From contig CAVXOE010000009.1 in assembly GCA_963763365.1 (NCBI GenBank), positions 620,001 to 684,000 of the forward strand: DNA of 64,000 nucleotides. Reading direction: 5' to 3'. Origin of the DNA: VAZQ01 sp963763365. GTDB lineage: Bacteria > Pseudomonadota > Alphaproteobacteria > Rhizobiales > Xanthobacteraceae. Below are positions 27,841 through 36,279 of the stretch, in pieces. Numbering within the stretch: the first letter of the stretch is position 1; each line of letters begins with the position of its first letter. Under the pieces are notes generated by a model, which was given only the letters and a program-made list of their open reading frames with translations, was not told the DNA's origin and did not search any database. A program made the translations under genes and the position numbers.

Positions 27841-28045
27841 CCTGGAGGCTTCGAGGTCCAACGGCGTGTCCGGAGTCGAATGAGGTGAACGAGAGTTCCC
27901 GGTCTACCGGGATGGCAGGCGCGATCCGTCGATGCCACGGGGCTACGGCAGCATCAAGCCATGCCGGGACCGAAGCGCCGGGCGGCAGCTATGCCGAGGC
28001 GAAAAGCGGCTCCGGAACAACGGCTTGGCTAGACTTTTATGGACG

Positions 28046-29398
28046 CTAGACAGGCCCCGGATGGGCCGGAGCATCAGGGAAAAAATGCTCGCGCTTGACC
28101 TGGGTCTCGGCCGCGAGGCGTGCGATGGCGTAGATGTTCTTGATGATGCCCGGATCGTCCATCCGGCGAAAATTCTCGACCTCGCTCTCGGTGAAATCGA
28201 GATGCAGGTTCTCGCGCAGCCATGAGGCTTCCAGCCGTACGTCGTAGCGCAGGAACCTGAACCACTTTCCGCCCGGCGGCGCGTCGCCCGCGAGATCGCG
28301 GATTTCGGAGTTGATGATCCACGGCTGCGGACATTCCCCGAGCCACTGCATCTGTGCGAGCGAGAGCGATTCGATATCGCTCATGAGCGAAAGAAGCGCG
28401 CTCAGCGCCACCCTCAGCGGCCCGAACCATCCCAGTTGCTTGAACGACATCGTGGTGCGATGGGTGCCGGTGCCGATCGATGTGATCGACAGCTTGCCGG
28501 GTCCAAGCGGCCACTTGAGTGCGAAGCGCTCGAGCTGCGTCATCATCAAGAGCGCCATGGTCGGGTTGTTGTAGGGCGTTACGCCGCCGTCCACGAACAA
28601 GCCGTGAGTCTTGCTGATATCCTCGCCGCGTCTGCGGCGGGCACTCAGCAGCAACAGACGCAGCTTGCTCGCCAGGAGCGAAAGCGCGGGCAGGTTGACG
28701 AGCTTGGCATTTACGTCGGGGAGCGGCTGCGTACGCTCGTCCTCGACGATGGGCAATATTTCCGGATCGAAGAAATGCGGCGCCGCGGTACTGGCGCGTA
28801 CGAGGTTCGCCAGCCGGTACTCGCTGTTGCCGGTGTACCCCTTAGGGTCGACTTCGGAGCCCGGCGTGCCGGGATGCCAGTAGGGCGCCTTGCAATTGTT
28901 CGCGAGAATCCACGGGCTGCCGGTGTCGAGCCGCTTGGTGACCACGCAGAGGCCGGTGATGAGGTCCGGGCTGTCGAGCCGGCGATCCTTGACGATCTTG
29001 TCGATCTCTTCCCGCAGGGCGCCGGCATCGAACTTGGCCTGCAGTCCGGGCACCCGCCAGAATGGCCGCTTGAACACGCGTGGCGCGAGCTTGAGGTAGA
29101 AGTCCTTGATTTCGGCGGTGCTGTTGCCGAGCGCCAAGGCGCCGGCGATCACCGCGCCGGTCGAGGTGCCGCCGACCAGGTCGAAATAATCACCCAGGCG
29201 GATTTTCGCCGCGCCGTTTCCGCGCTTCGCCTCTTCCTCCTGGATGATCTTTTCGATCCGCTCCAGGAAAGCGACCGAGATCGCGCCGCGCACGCCGCCG
29301 CCGTCGAGCGACAGGATACGCTTCGGTCCGGGACCGAACAGATGCCGGTCGCGAGCAAGGCCCGAGTGAGGGGACGCGTCAGGGGAAGCGTCGTTCAT
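28046..29398 (-). CDS. Patatin-like phospholipase
   Basis: 450 residues. The oxyanion-hole motif DGGGVRG (32-38), nucleophile elbow GGTSTG (Ser79) and catalytic Asp in VDGGV (Asp270) are all present, so the Ser-Asp dyad is intact. It is longer than minimal patatins, with a C-terminal extension of unknown role. No signal peptide. It should deacylate phospholipids or other acyl esters. The start overlaps the stop of the upstream alpha/beta hydrolase by 4 bp, indicating translational coupling. There are no cyclase or other defence genes near it, so a CapV-type CBASS effector role is not supported. Confidence 0.88.
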   Translation of the reverse strand: MNDASPDASPHSGLARDRHLFGPGPKRILSLDGGGVRGAISVAFLERIEKIIQEEEAKRGNGAAKIRLGDYFDLVGGTSTGAVIAGALALGNSTAEIKDFYLKLAPRVFKRPFWRVPGLQAKFDAGALREEIDKIVKDRRLDSPDLITGLCVVTKRLDTGSPWILANNCKAPYWHPGTPGSEVDPKGYTGNSEYRLANLVRASTAAPHFFDPEILPIVEDERTQPLPDVNAKLVNLPALSLLASKLRLLLLSARRRRGEDISKTHGLFVDGGVTPYNNPTMALLMMTQLERFALKWPLGPGKLSITSIGTGTHRTTMSFKQLGWFGPLRVALSALLSLMSDIESLSLAQMQWLGECPQPWIINSEIRDLAGDAPPGGKWFRFLRYDVRLEASWLRENLHLDFTESEVENFRRMDDPGIIKNIYAIARLAAETQVKREHFFPDAPAHPGPV

Positions 29399-30294
29399 TC
29401 CGCCGCGTGCGTCCGCGCCGCCGCGACGACGGGGAAATAATCGTCGAGCCAGTTGCGGACGAGATCCCAGACGCGCTTGTTGCCCTCGGCGAACATGAAG
29501 TGGTCGACGTCGCTGACGAGGTGCAACTCGCTCGGCTGGCCGGCGCGCTTGAACAGTTCGATCGACTGCTCGGTCGGCGTCACCGAATCGTTTGCCGAAT
29601 GCAGCAGCATGAGCGGGCGTGGCGCGATCTTGCCGACGACGTCGTCGGCGCGGAAGTCGTACATGCTCTGCGCGGTCTCGGAGGTGAACTCCAGGATCGA
29701 GTTGGTCGCCAGGTTGGTGCGCAGGTGCGGTGGGATCGGCACGATGTCGTAGCGCGGCACCATCAACGGCTTGCCGTGCTGCGCGCGATAACCGCGGCCC
29801 TTGGCGAGCATGTCGGTGAACTTCTTCCAGGCCTCGGCGCCAGGATGCTGGCCGCGGAACTTGCGTTCGCCATCGCCCCAGCCGCCGTTCGATATGACGG
29901 CGGCGACACGCGGATCGACGCCGCCGGTATAGACCGCGACGGCGCCGCCGAAGCTCGAACCGATCACGCCGATCCGATTGGGATCGACGGCGGGATGTTT
30001 AGTGAGGAACGTGAGCGCGCTCGAGGTGTCCTCGACCTGCTCCAGGCAGATCAGATTGCCGCGCTCGCCTTCGCTCTGGCCGCAGCCGCGCATGTCGAAG
30101 CGCAGCACCACATAGCCGAGGCCGGTGAGCACCTTGGTCGGCTCCATGGTATTCGACGAGCTCTTGTTGCTGCCGAACCCGTGCAGAACGAGAAATGCGG
30201 CCCGCCGCTCGCCCGGCCGCATGTCATTTGGAACGTGCACGACGCCTGACAGCTTGAGGCCCGCGGACGGAAAGGTGACGGGTGTTTCGGTCAT
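29395..30294 (-). CDS. Alpha/beta hydrolase (dienelactone hydrolase / acyl-esterase-like)
   Basis: 299 residues. FLVLHGFGSNKSSS provides the oxyanion-hole HGF, GSSFGG carries the nucleophile Ser114, LLHSANDSVTP the acid Asp and SDVDHFMF the His. RFDMRGCGQSEG is typical of the family. It lacks a signal peptide. Its 3' end overlaps the patatin gene start by 4 bp, so the two are made together; two acyl-hydrolases in one operon suggests consecutive steps on one lipid or polyester. Substrate unknown. Confidence 0.85.
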   Translation of the reverse strand: MTETPVTFPSAGLKLSGVVHVPNDMRPGERRAAFLVLHGFGSNKSSSNTMEPTKVLTGLGYVVLRFDMRGCGQSEGERGNLICLEQVEDTSSALTFLTKHPAVDPNRIGVIGSSFGGAVAVYTGGVDPRVAAVISNGGWGDGERKFRGQHPGAEAWKKFTDMLAKGRGYRAQHGKPLMVPRYDIVPIPPHLRTNLATNSILEFTSETAQSMYDFRADDVVGKIAPRPLMLLHSANDSVTPTEQSIELFKRAGQPSELHLVSDVDHFMFAEGNKRVWDLVRNWLDDYFPVVAAARTHAAE

Positions 30295-30460
30295 TGTGAT
30301 GCTTCCTCGTAGCTGCTCTCGTGGTTCCTTGGGCCCGGCGGCCGCCGGGAGGCGACTTTAGCGATTTGAGATCGCGATGGAAGATGCCTGGTGGGCTGCC
30401 GTGCCGTGGGCGCCACAGCGTAACCCTTCGTCGGCGACGCTCGCTTAATTCCCGAAATAC

Positions 30461-30482
30461 AAAACCCCGGCTTGCGCCGGGG
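30461..30482 (-). terminator. Intrinsic terminator downstream of the BA14K-like gene
   Basis: Perfect 7-bp stem CCCCGGC/GCCGGGG (30465-30471 with 30476-30482) and a TTGC loop. On the minus strand the stem is followed by TTTTGTATTT. It lies about 50 bp after the stop of the minus-strand secreted-protein gene at 30534. Confidence 0.7.
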
Positions 30483-30533
30483 CTTCGTGTTCAAACGTCG
30501 AGGTACTGGGGACTTCGAACGATCGACGGAGTC

Positions 30534-31103
30534 TTAGTTGCAGGGATGGCGCAGGCCGTCATAGCCCAGGTACGTCCCGGAGACCGGATCGTAGCTGCGG
30601 TAGCGCGCGCGGCAATACGCGGCATCGCGGATCGGCGTATCGACTTCGTAGACATAGCGCGGGCCGGCGATCGGGCGCTCCACCACGTAGGCCCGCGCCC
30701 TCGGGGCGACGACCGTCTCGACGGGTGAATAGGCATACGCGTTAGCCACCGGCGCCGCGTAGGCCGGTGCAGCGTAGTTCGGCGAGTAGGCATACGTGTT
30801 GGCAACCGGCGCGTAGCCCGGCTGGTAGGCGTAGGCTTCGACGACCGGCGTCTGGACGGTCTCACGCACCAGCGGACCGGGTGCGTACCGCTCGGTGACA
30901 ATGCGCTCGCGCACGATCGGGGCGAGTCCGCCGCCTTGCGGCTGGACGCTGCGATAGACGGTGGTGCGCGAAACGGGGGCGAGCGGCCGGGTGACGATGG
31001 TTTCGGTTTCGACCGGGTCGACGACCCAGGTTTGTGCCTGGGCGGCGGCTGTGCCGGCGACCAGGGCTAGCGCGGTCGCAACGTGACGAAGGACTATGCT
31101 CAT
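30534..31103 (-). CDS. Secreted repeat-containing protein with BA14K-like C-terminus
   Basis: 189 residues with signal peptide MSIVLRHVATALALVAGTAAAQAQ. The middle has imperfect repeats of the type PVANxYAYSP (AYAYQPGYAPVANTYAYSP, then AAPVANAYAYSP), rich in Tyr, Ala and Pro. The C-terminal CRARYRSYDPVSGTYLGYDGLRHPC matches the short BA14K/lectin-like motif found in secreted proteins of Brucella and Bradyrhizobium, with two Cys that could form a disulfide. Probably periplasmic or surface exposed; function unknown. Confidence 0.75.
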   Translation of the reverse strand: MSIVLRHVATALALVAGTAAAQAQTWVVDPVETETIVTRPLAPVSRTTVYRSVQPQGGGLAPIVRERIVTERYAPGPLVRETVQTPVVEAYAYQPGYAPVANTYAYSPNYAAPAYAAPVANAYAYSPVETVVAPRARAYVVERPIAGPRYVYEVDTPIRDAAYCRARYRSYDPVSGTYLGYDGLRHPCN

Positions 31104-31393
31104 GACGACCTCTTCTGACTGGCCTCACCCGTGGGGAACCGGGGTTCGACGTCATCGATGCCGGACCCGCTTGATCCGGCATCGCGGAACGGGCCTGGAG
31201 CAATAATGTACCCTGCCGGGGGAGGTTCCAAGCCCTCTTCGGCTACCGGCCTGCCAAGGGTCTCAGGTGCGCGAGGGCAGGGTTAATGTCTATTTGCGCG
31301 GTTTTCGGCAAGTATCGCCGCCGGCGATCAAGTCTCGGCTAACCCTGACCGCGCGATGACATTTCGGTGAGGTACAGGGGGCCGGCGATCGGC

Positions 31394-31744
31394 TCAGCCC
31401 TCCGGCCGGCTCGCCAGTTCCACGCCGCCCAATGCGTACAGCGTCTGGTTGTCGATCTCGGTGCTCGCGATGCCGTACTTCTCCTGAAAATTTCGCACCG
31501 CCTCGCGCGTCCGCGGCCCGAGCACGCCGTCGATCGGACCCGGATCGAACCCCTTTTGTTGCAACGCCTGCTGCAGCTTCGAGACGCGGTCCGGCGTCAG
31601 TGTCGGGATCGCACTCATGTCGATGGAGCGGAAGGTCGATTGCGGCGTGTTCGACATCACCTCCTCCGCCTGGGCGGCGGTGGTCAGATGTCCGCCGATG
31701 AACATGCCGAATGTCGTCACGGTGGCAATCACGAGACCTTTCAC
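31394..31744 (-). CDS. Secreted peptidoglycan-binding domain protein
   Basis: 116 residues: signal peptide MKGLVIATVTTFGMFIGGHLTTAAQA, then a PG_binding_1 fold with VSKLQQALQQKGFDPGPIDGVLGPRTREAVRNFQEKYGI. No catalytic domain follows, so it is a stand-alone cell-wall-binding module. It is flanked by about 290 and 260 bp without genes, so it is probably transcribed alone. Confidence 0.82.
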   Translation of the reverse strand: MKGLVIATVTTFGMFIGGHLTTAAQAEEVMSNTPQSTFRSIDMSAIPTLTPDRVSKLQQALQQKGFDPGPIDGVLGPRTREAVRNFQEKYGIASTEIDNQTLYALGGVELASRPEG

Positions 31745-32005
31745 GGGAGCCTCCTCTGATGCGACGGGACAAGGACGGGCTTTGGGTTAGCCTCCAATTG
31801 TTACAGGCCTGCGCAGCATCGGACCAAACCGACGCAAAATGAAGTGCGGCAAGGTCGCAGGCCGCGGCGGTAACGGCGGCCCACGCTTGCATCATACCGG
31901 ATGATCGTCCCTGACCGAAGTGGTCAGTTGCAGTTCGGCTGCCCGATCCGAACTCGCGCGAGCGTGCACGGGCGTTGTCGATGCGGCCTCTCGCGCCGCC
32001 CGAAA

Positions 32006-33010
32006 CTACTCGATCACCTCGTCCGCACGCGCGAGCACGCTTGCAGGCAAATCAATGCCGAGCGCGTTGGCAGTCTTGAGGTTGACGACGAGCTCGTATT
32101 TCACCGGCGCCTGCACCGGCAGGTCCGCCGGACTCTCGCCTTTCAGGATGCGGTCGACATAGCCGGCGGCCTGCCGGAACTGGTCGACGAAATCGGGGCC
32201 GTAGGAGATCAATCCGCCATTGGCGACATAAAAGCGGGAATTGTAGACGGCAGGCAGCCGATATCGAGCGGCCAGTTCAAAAATCAGATCGCGATGCACT
32301 GTCGCGGCCGGGCTCCCGGTCACGATCAGGCCGCCGTTCGCTCCTTTCGCGAACGCCGCGATGTCGCGTTCGATTTCGCCGGCATCGCGCACGTCGATCG
32401 GACGCAACTCCACGCGCATCGCCGGCGCGACGGCCTGGATGGCGCCGAACTGGCCGGGCCCGGTTGCGATGGCGGATTCGCGAATGACCGCCGCCTGGGT
32501 GAGGCTCGGCGAGATTTCCTTGAGCAGCTCCAGCCATTTCCCGCCCATGCCGTATTCGAAGTTGGTGAAGCCGGTGGCGTTGCCGCCCGGCTTTGCCAAA
32601 CTACGGACGAAGCCGGCACCGACCGGCTCGGCGACAAGCGTGAACACGACCGGAATGGTCTGGCTCGCTTTCAGCAAAGGCGCGACCGCGGCGCTGGAAT
32701 GGGCAAGGATCACATCGGGGGCGAGCGCGACCAGTTCAGCCGCGTACCTGCGCATGGCTTCTGCGTCGCCCGCACCCCAGCGGTAATCGATCCGGAGGTT
32801 TTGCCCGACGATCCAATTCGCCTGCTGGAGACCTTGCGCAAACGCCGCGAGCCGCGCTTGCGACTCCGGATCGTCCGCCGAAAGACCCATCAGCACACCG
32901 ATGTGCCGCACCTTGCGGCGCTCCTGGGCCTGCAAGCCGAGCGGCCATGCGGCTGCCGCGCCACCCAGCAACGCCATGAATTCGCGTCGTCCCAATTGAT
33001 TGGATTGCAT
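32006..33010 (-). CDS. ABC transporter substrate-binding protein (ABC_sub_bind / TrpX-like family)
   Basis: 334 residues with a Tat-like signal, GRREFMALLGGAAAAWPLGLQAQ. The mature part begins RKVRHIGVLMGLSADDPESQARLAAFAQGLQQANWIVGQNLRIDYRWGAGDAE, the pattern of the very common Bradyrhizobiaceae ABC_sub_bind paralogues, with VILAHSSAAVAPLLKASQTIPVVFT and SRFYVANGGLISYGPDF. No permease or ATPase gene is adjacent. Ligand unknown. Confidence 0.88.
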   Translation of the reverse strand: MQSNQLGRREFMALLGGAAAAWPLGLQAQERRKVRHIGVLMGLSADDPESQARLAAFAQGLQQANWIVGQNLRIDYRWGAGDAEAMRRYAAELVALAPDVILAHSSAAVAPLLKASQTIPVVFTLVAEPVGAGFVRSLAKPGGNATGFTNFEYGMGGKWLELLKEISPSLTQAAVIRESAIATGPGQFGAIQAVAPAMRVELRPIDVRDAGEIERDIAAFAKGANGGLIVTGSPAATVHRDLIFELAARYRLPAVYNSRFYVANGGLISYGPDFVDQFRQAAGYVDRILKGESPADLPVQAPVKYELVVNLKTANALGIDLPASVLARADEVIE

Positions 33011-33245
33011 TTGATCCGCCTTTTCCTAAACAAGAAATTCCGCATTCAGCTCATCGGTCAGGCGCCACGTTATTGGCGAACCCTGACACGCTCGAATGCA
33101 CGAGGATCGCTAAACCGATCCGGCCTCACCAAGATCAACGTTGCTCTTTATTGCCTTTCGGCAATTCGGTTGTGCAAAACCTCGTGATAATAGGCGGCCC
33201 AGCGCGGTGCGCTGGTGCCGCCAACTCTCCGGTCTATCTGATCGA

Positions 33246-34079
33246 TCAGACCGACTTGCGCCAAGGCAGCAGCATCGAGACGCGCTCGCGGTAGCGCCGG
33301 TATTCATCGCCGAACAGTTCGATCAGGTCATGCTCCTCAAGCGCGATGCCGACGAAGATGTAGGCGGTGGTCACCGCGGCGAACAGCAGATGCCCGGCCG
33401 TCATCGTGGGCGCTGCCCAGAACGCGATGATGAAACCGAGATAGATCGGATGACGCACCACCTTGTAGAGCATCGGAGTGCGGAACCGCGCCTGCGGCAT
33501 CGGCCGGCCCGTGAGGTTGTTGGCAACCTGGTGCAATCCGAACAGCTCGAAGTGATTGATCATGAAGGTGCTGGCAAATACCACGACCCAGCCGATCAAG
33601 GACACGCCGAGAACTGTCGTTGCAAGCGCCGGGTTGGCGATGTGCCACACCACCGTCGGGATCGGCCGCCACTGCCAGAACAGCAGCACGAGCGCGAGGC
33701 TCGCGAGCAGGACGTAGGTGCTCCGTTCGATCGACTTCGGCACGTATTGCGTCCACCATTCCTTGAACTGCCGCCGCGCCATCACGCTGTGCTGCACGGC
33801 GAACAGCGACATCAGCAGCACGTTCACGATCAGCGCCTCGGTTAGAGGTACCGTCGTCCCGGTGTCGATGGTCTTGGGCACCACAAGCCCGGTCACAAAG
33901 CCGATGGCGTACAGAATGGTGCCGAAGAAGGTCAGATAGGCCACGAGGCCGTACAGCAAGCCGAAGAAGCGCAGGACAGCGGCGCCGCGCACCGTCTGGC
34001 TAGGCGATACGCTGGAACGCGCCGGGTGAAGATCGAAGGCTATGGAGCGGTCTTGGGAACGGCGAACGTCGTCCGTCAT
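33246..34079 (-). CDS. mddA: Isoprenylcysteine-methyltransferase-fold membrane protein, probable methanethiol S-methyltransferase
   Basis: About 277 residues with about five transmembrane segments. VLLMSLFAVQHSVMARRQFKEWWTQYVP and the later LYKVVRHPIYLGFIIAFWAAPTMTAGHLLFA followed by GIALEEHDLIELFGDEYRRYRERVSMLLP are typical of the MddA/NnrU branch; the RHPIYLG and EEHDL motifs form the SAM site. MddA converts methanethiol to dimethyl sulfide. The start at 34079 has GGAGAG upstream; an in-frame ATG at 34091 has no such site. NnrU-like function is the main alternative. Confidence 0.68.
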   Translation of the reverse strand: MTDDVRRSQDRSIAFDLHPARSSVSPSQTVRGAAVLRFFGLLYGLVAYLTFFGTILYAIGFVTGLVVPKTIDTGTTVPLTEALIVNVLLMSLFAVQHSVMARRQFKEWWTQYVPKSIERSTYVLLASLALVLLFWQWRPIPTVVWHIANPALATTVLGVSLIGWVVVFASTFMINHFELFGLHQVANNLTGRPMPQARFRTPMLYKVVRHPIYLGFIIAFWAAPTMTAGHLLFAAVTTAYIFVGIALEEHDLIELFGDEYRRYRERVSMLLPWRKSV

Positions 34080-34244
34080 GGCTCTCTCCATCCAATACGG
34101 ATCGCGGACATCGCGATCCCATTGGGCGGGAGCATGCCGGTGAACCGGCCGGAAGACATTGAAGCGCGCTTGATTTGTTCTTCAGAAGCGCTTGATTATG
34201 GCTCGAGGCCCTGCGCGCCTTCAGGGACGGCGCGACGCGCAATT

Positions 34245-35909
34245 TCATTTTAAAATCATATACGTGACAAGTGCGCAGCGAGCTGAACGGGGTCGGACGA
34301 GCTCATCGCGTTCACATTGTCTCCGGGACGTGGACTTGCCGAGCGCGGGCGGGCTAAACCCGCCCTTCGGCTTGCCCAATCCCAACTCGCTCCAGCGTGC
34401 GTAGGCCTTGTCGAGGTCGGTCTTCTCCGGCCAGACGGTCGGCGGGAAGCGCGCGCCGCCGAGATCGGGATCGGGGTCGTAATCGAGGTTCATGGTGGCG
34501 TCGATCAGCACCCGGTTCCATTTGCCGGTGCCGAACAGCGCCGGATTGCGGTCGCGTTTGCGTACCGACGGATCGAGGCCGAGCCCGAAGGTCGACGGCA
34601 TGATGATGACGTCATCCTCGCCCGCGTTGACGCGGTTGGCGATCGCCCAGTCGACCGCCGCGTAGTCGTGGATGTCGATGTCGTCGTCGACGACCGTGAT
34701 GTGCTTGTAGCGCACGTGCGCGGCTGACGAGCCCCAGATCGCATTCGCCGCCTGCTTGGCCTGGTTGCGGTAGCTCTGCTTCATCCGGATCAGCAGATTG
34801 ATGCCGGCCTGTACGGGCGGGCACCACACATCCGTGATGCCGGGGACGCCGGCGCGGTCGAGCACGTTCCAGGCGGTGGCGGCGCGCATGATCGAGGAGG
34901 TGACCGCGTTCTCCGAATAGCTGCCCGGCATCGAGCCCTCGATGGTGCCGCGCAGGATCGGGTCGTTGCGGTGCGTGATGCAGGTGACGCGGATGGTCGG
35001 CTTGGGGGCGGCATCGCCCGCCACGTAGCCGGTGAACTCTGCGTACGGTCCCTCCATCACGTAGGTCTTCGGATCGATGCCGAGGAACCCTTCGATCACG
35101 ATCTCGGCCGAGGCCGGCACCAGGAGATCGTGGCTTTCGCACTTCACCAGTTCGACCGGCGCGCCTCGTATTGCGCCGATGACATCATACTCGCAGATGC
35201 CCTTGGGCACCGGAGAACCGGCCGTGAAGGCGAGCGAGGGTTCCCACCCCATCGCGATGGCGATCGGCATCTCGGCGGCTCCGCCGTTCTCCCAGGTGGT
35301 GACGTGCTGGCCGAGATGCTGCGCGCGCCACATCAGGATCGGCATGTGGGTCTTGTCGGCCACCATGCCGCGATAGGTGCCGACGTTCATTACGCCGGTT
35401 TCCGGATCGCGCGAGACGCAGCCGCCGTAGGTCTGCAGATAGCGGCCGCCGTCGACCCGGTTCCACCAGGGCGCCGGGAAGGCGTAGAGGTCGATGTCGT
35501 CGCCCTTGAGGATGTTCTGCTTCACCGGGCCGGTGTCGACGATCTTCGGCGGGATCGCGCCGGTGAGGATGGTGCGGGCGATCTTGACCAGCTCGCGCGG
35601 ATGCGTGTCGGGCGGTAGCCCGAGCATCATGGCGATGCGGCGATAGCTGTTGAGCGACGATCCGAAGATGCGGCGGCAGCGCGTCGTGGGCTTGTTGTAG
35701 TCTTTGATATTATTAAACAGGAGCGCCTTGCCGGTCCCTGGCCCTTGCGCCAGCCGCATGATGGTGCCGAGCTCGATGTTCCAGTCGACCTCGGCGTCGA
35801 TCTCCTGCAGTTCGCCCTGCGCGCGCAACGCATCCATCCAGCCGCGCATGTCGCCGAACGCGGTCGGCCTGCGCTCGACCGCCAGATCTTCTTTTCGGGT
35901 CTGGAACAT
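34245..35909 (-). CDS. UbiD-family prenylated-FMN-dependent decarboxylase
   Basis: 554 residues. The three-domain UbiD fold is clear: DMRGWMDALRAQGELQEIDAEVDWNIELG at the start, GSSLNSYRRIAMMLGL, the Arg-containing MNVGTYRGMV, and the catalytic Glu pair in MEGPYAEFTGY. UbiD enzymes reversibly (de)carboxylate aromatic, heteroaromatic or unsaturated acids using prFMN made by UbiX; no ubiX is in the window. The last about 30 residues (after LGLGKPKGG) are basic, run over a GC-rich hairpin at 34347-34365, and look like read-through beyond the usual family end. It is last in a minus-strand run with a molybdenum hydroxylase and a flavoprotein, so its substrate is probably an aromatic or heteroaromatic acid. 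Confidence 0.88.
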   Translation of the reverse strand: MFQTRKEDLAVERRPTAFGDMRGWMDALRAQGELQEIDAEVDWNIELGTIMRLAQGPGTGKALLFNNIKDYNKPTTRCRRIFGSSLNSYRRIAMMLGLPPDTHPRELVKIARTILTGAIPPKIVDTGPVKQNILKGDDIDLYAFPAPWWNRVDGGRYLQTYGGCVSRDPETGVMNVGTYRGMVADKTHMPILMWRAQHLGQHVTTWENGGAAEMPIAIAMGWEPSLAFTAGSPVPKGICEYDVIGAIRGAPVELVKCESHDLLVPASAEIVIEGFLGIDPKTYVMEGPYAEFTGYVAGDAAPKPTIRVTCITHRNDPILRGTIEGSMPGSYSENAVTSSIMRAATAWNVLDRAGVPGITDVWCPPVQAGINLLIRMKQSYRNQAKQAANAIWGSSAAHVRYKHITVVDDDIDIHDYAAVDWAIANRVNAGEDDVIIMPSTFGLGLDPSVRKRDRNPALFGTGKWNRVLIDATMNLDYDPDPDLGGARFPPTVWPEKTDLDKAYARWSELGLGKPKGGFSPPALGKSTSRRQCERDELVRPRSARCALVTYMILK

Positions 35910-35939
35910 CTCGGTATTCCTATCTTGATCGCAGGCTGC

Positions 35940-36279
35940 TTATTTTACCACGAAGCGTTCGCCGGGCGGCGCGATCTCGGTCACCAGATCGCGCACCAGC
36001 CGCTTGTTGGAGAGCGGCGCCAGCGTCATCTCGCGTGGTTCGAGCCGCGCCGTGCAGGCATAGACGGTTTTGCCGTCAAGCTCCATCATGCATTCCTTGC
36101 AGGCGTTGGCGTTGATGCAGGAGAACCGGATCGCAAGGCTCGGATCGCGGTTCGCCCTGATCCAGCGCAGCGCGTCGAGCACCGACTGGCCGGGCTCGAA
36201 CGGCACGTCGTAGGCTGTCCCAGCGCCCTTCGTTCGCGGCTTGGCCGCGCCACACCTTGAGTTGTGCGATGCTGCTCAT
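35940..36279 (-). CDS. Short [2Fe-2S] ferredoxin-like subunit, SdhB/FrdB N-domain only (one frameshift)
   Basis: About 113 residues from MSSIAQLKVWRG to the end GERFVVK, with one break near 36213 (an apparent extra A; repaired reading WDAYDVPFEPGQSVLDALRWIR). The cysteines CINANACKEC and then VYAC are spaced C-x5-C-x2-C-x11-C, as in the plant-type cluster domain of succinate dehydrogenase/fumarate reductase iron-sulfur subunits. The C-terminal domain with the [4Fe-4S] and [3Fe-4S] clusters is absent. The start overlaps the flavoprotein stop by 4 bp (ATGA), so it is most likely its dedicated electron-transfer partner. Confidence 0.75.

Noticed and set aside
28046..29398. Patatin as a CBASS CapV-type effector
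   Set aside because: No CD-NTase, Cap2/Cap3 or other defence gene nearby; it is coupled to an alpha/beta hydrolase instead.
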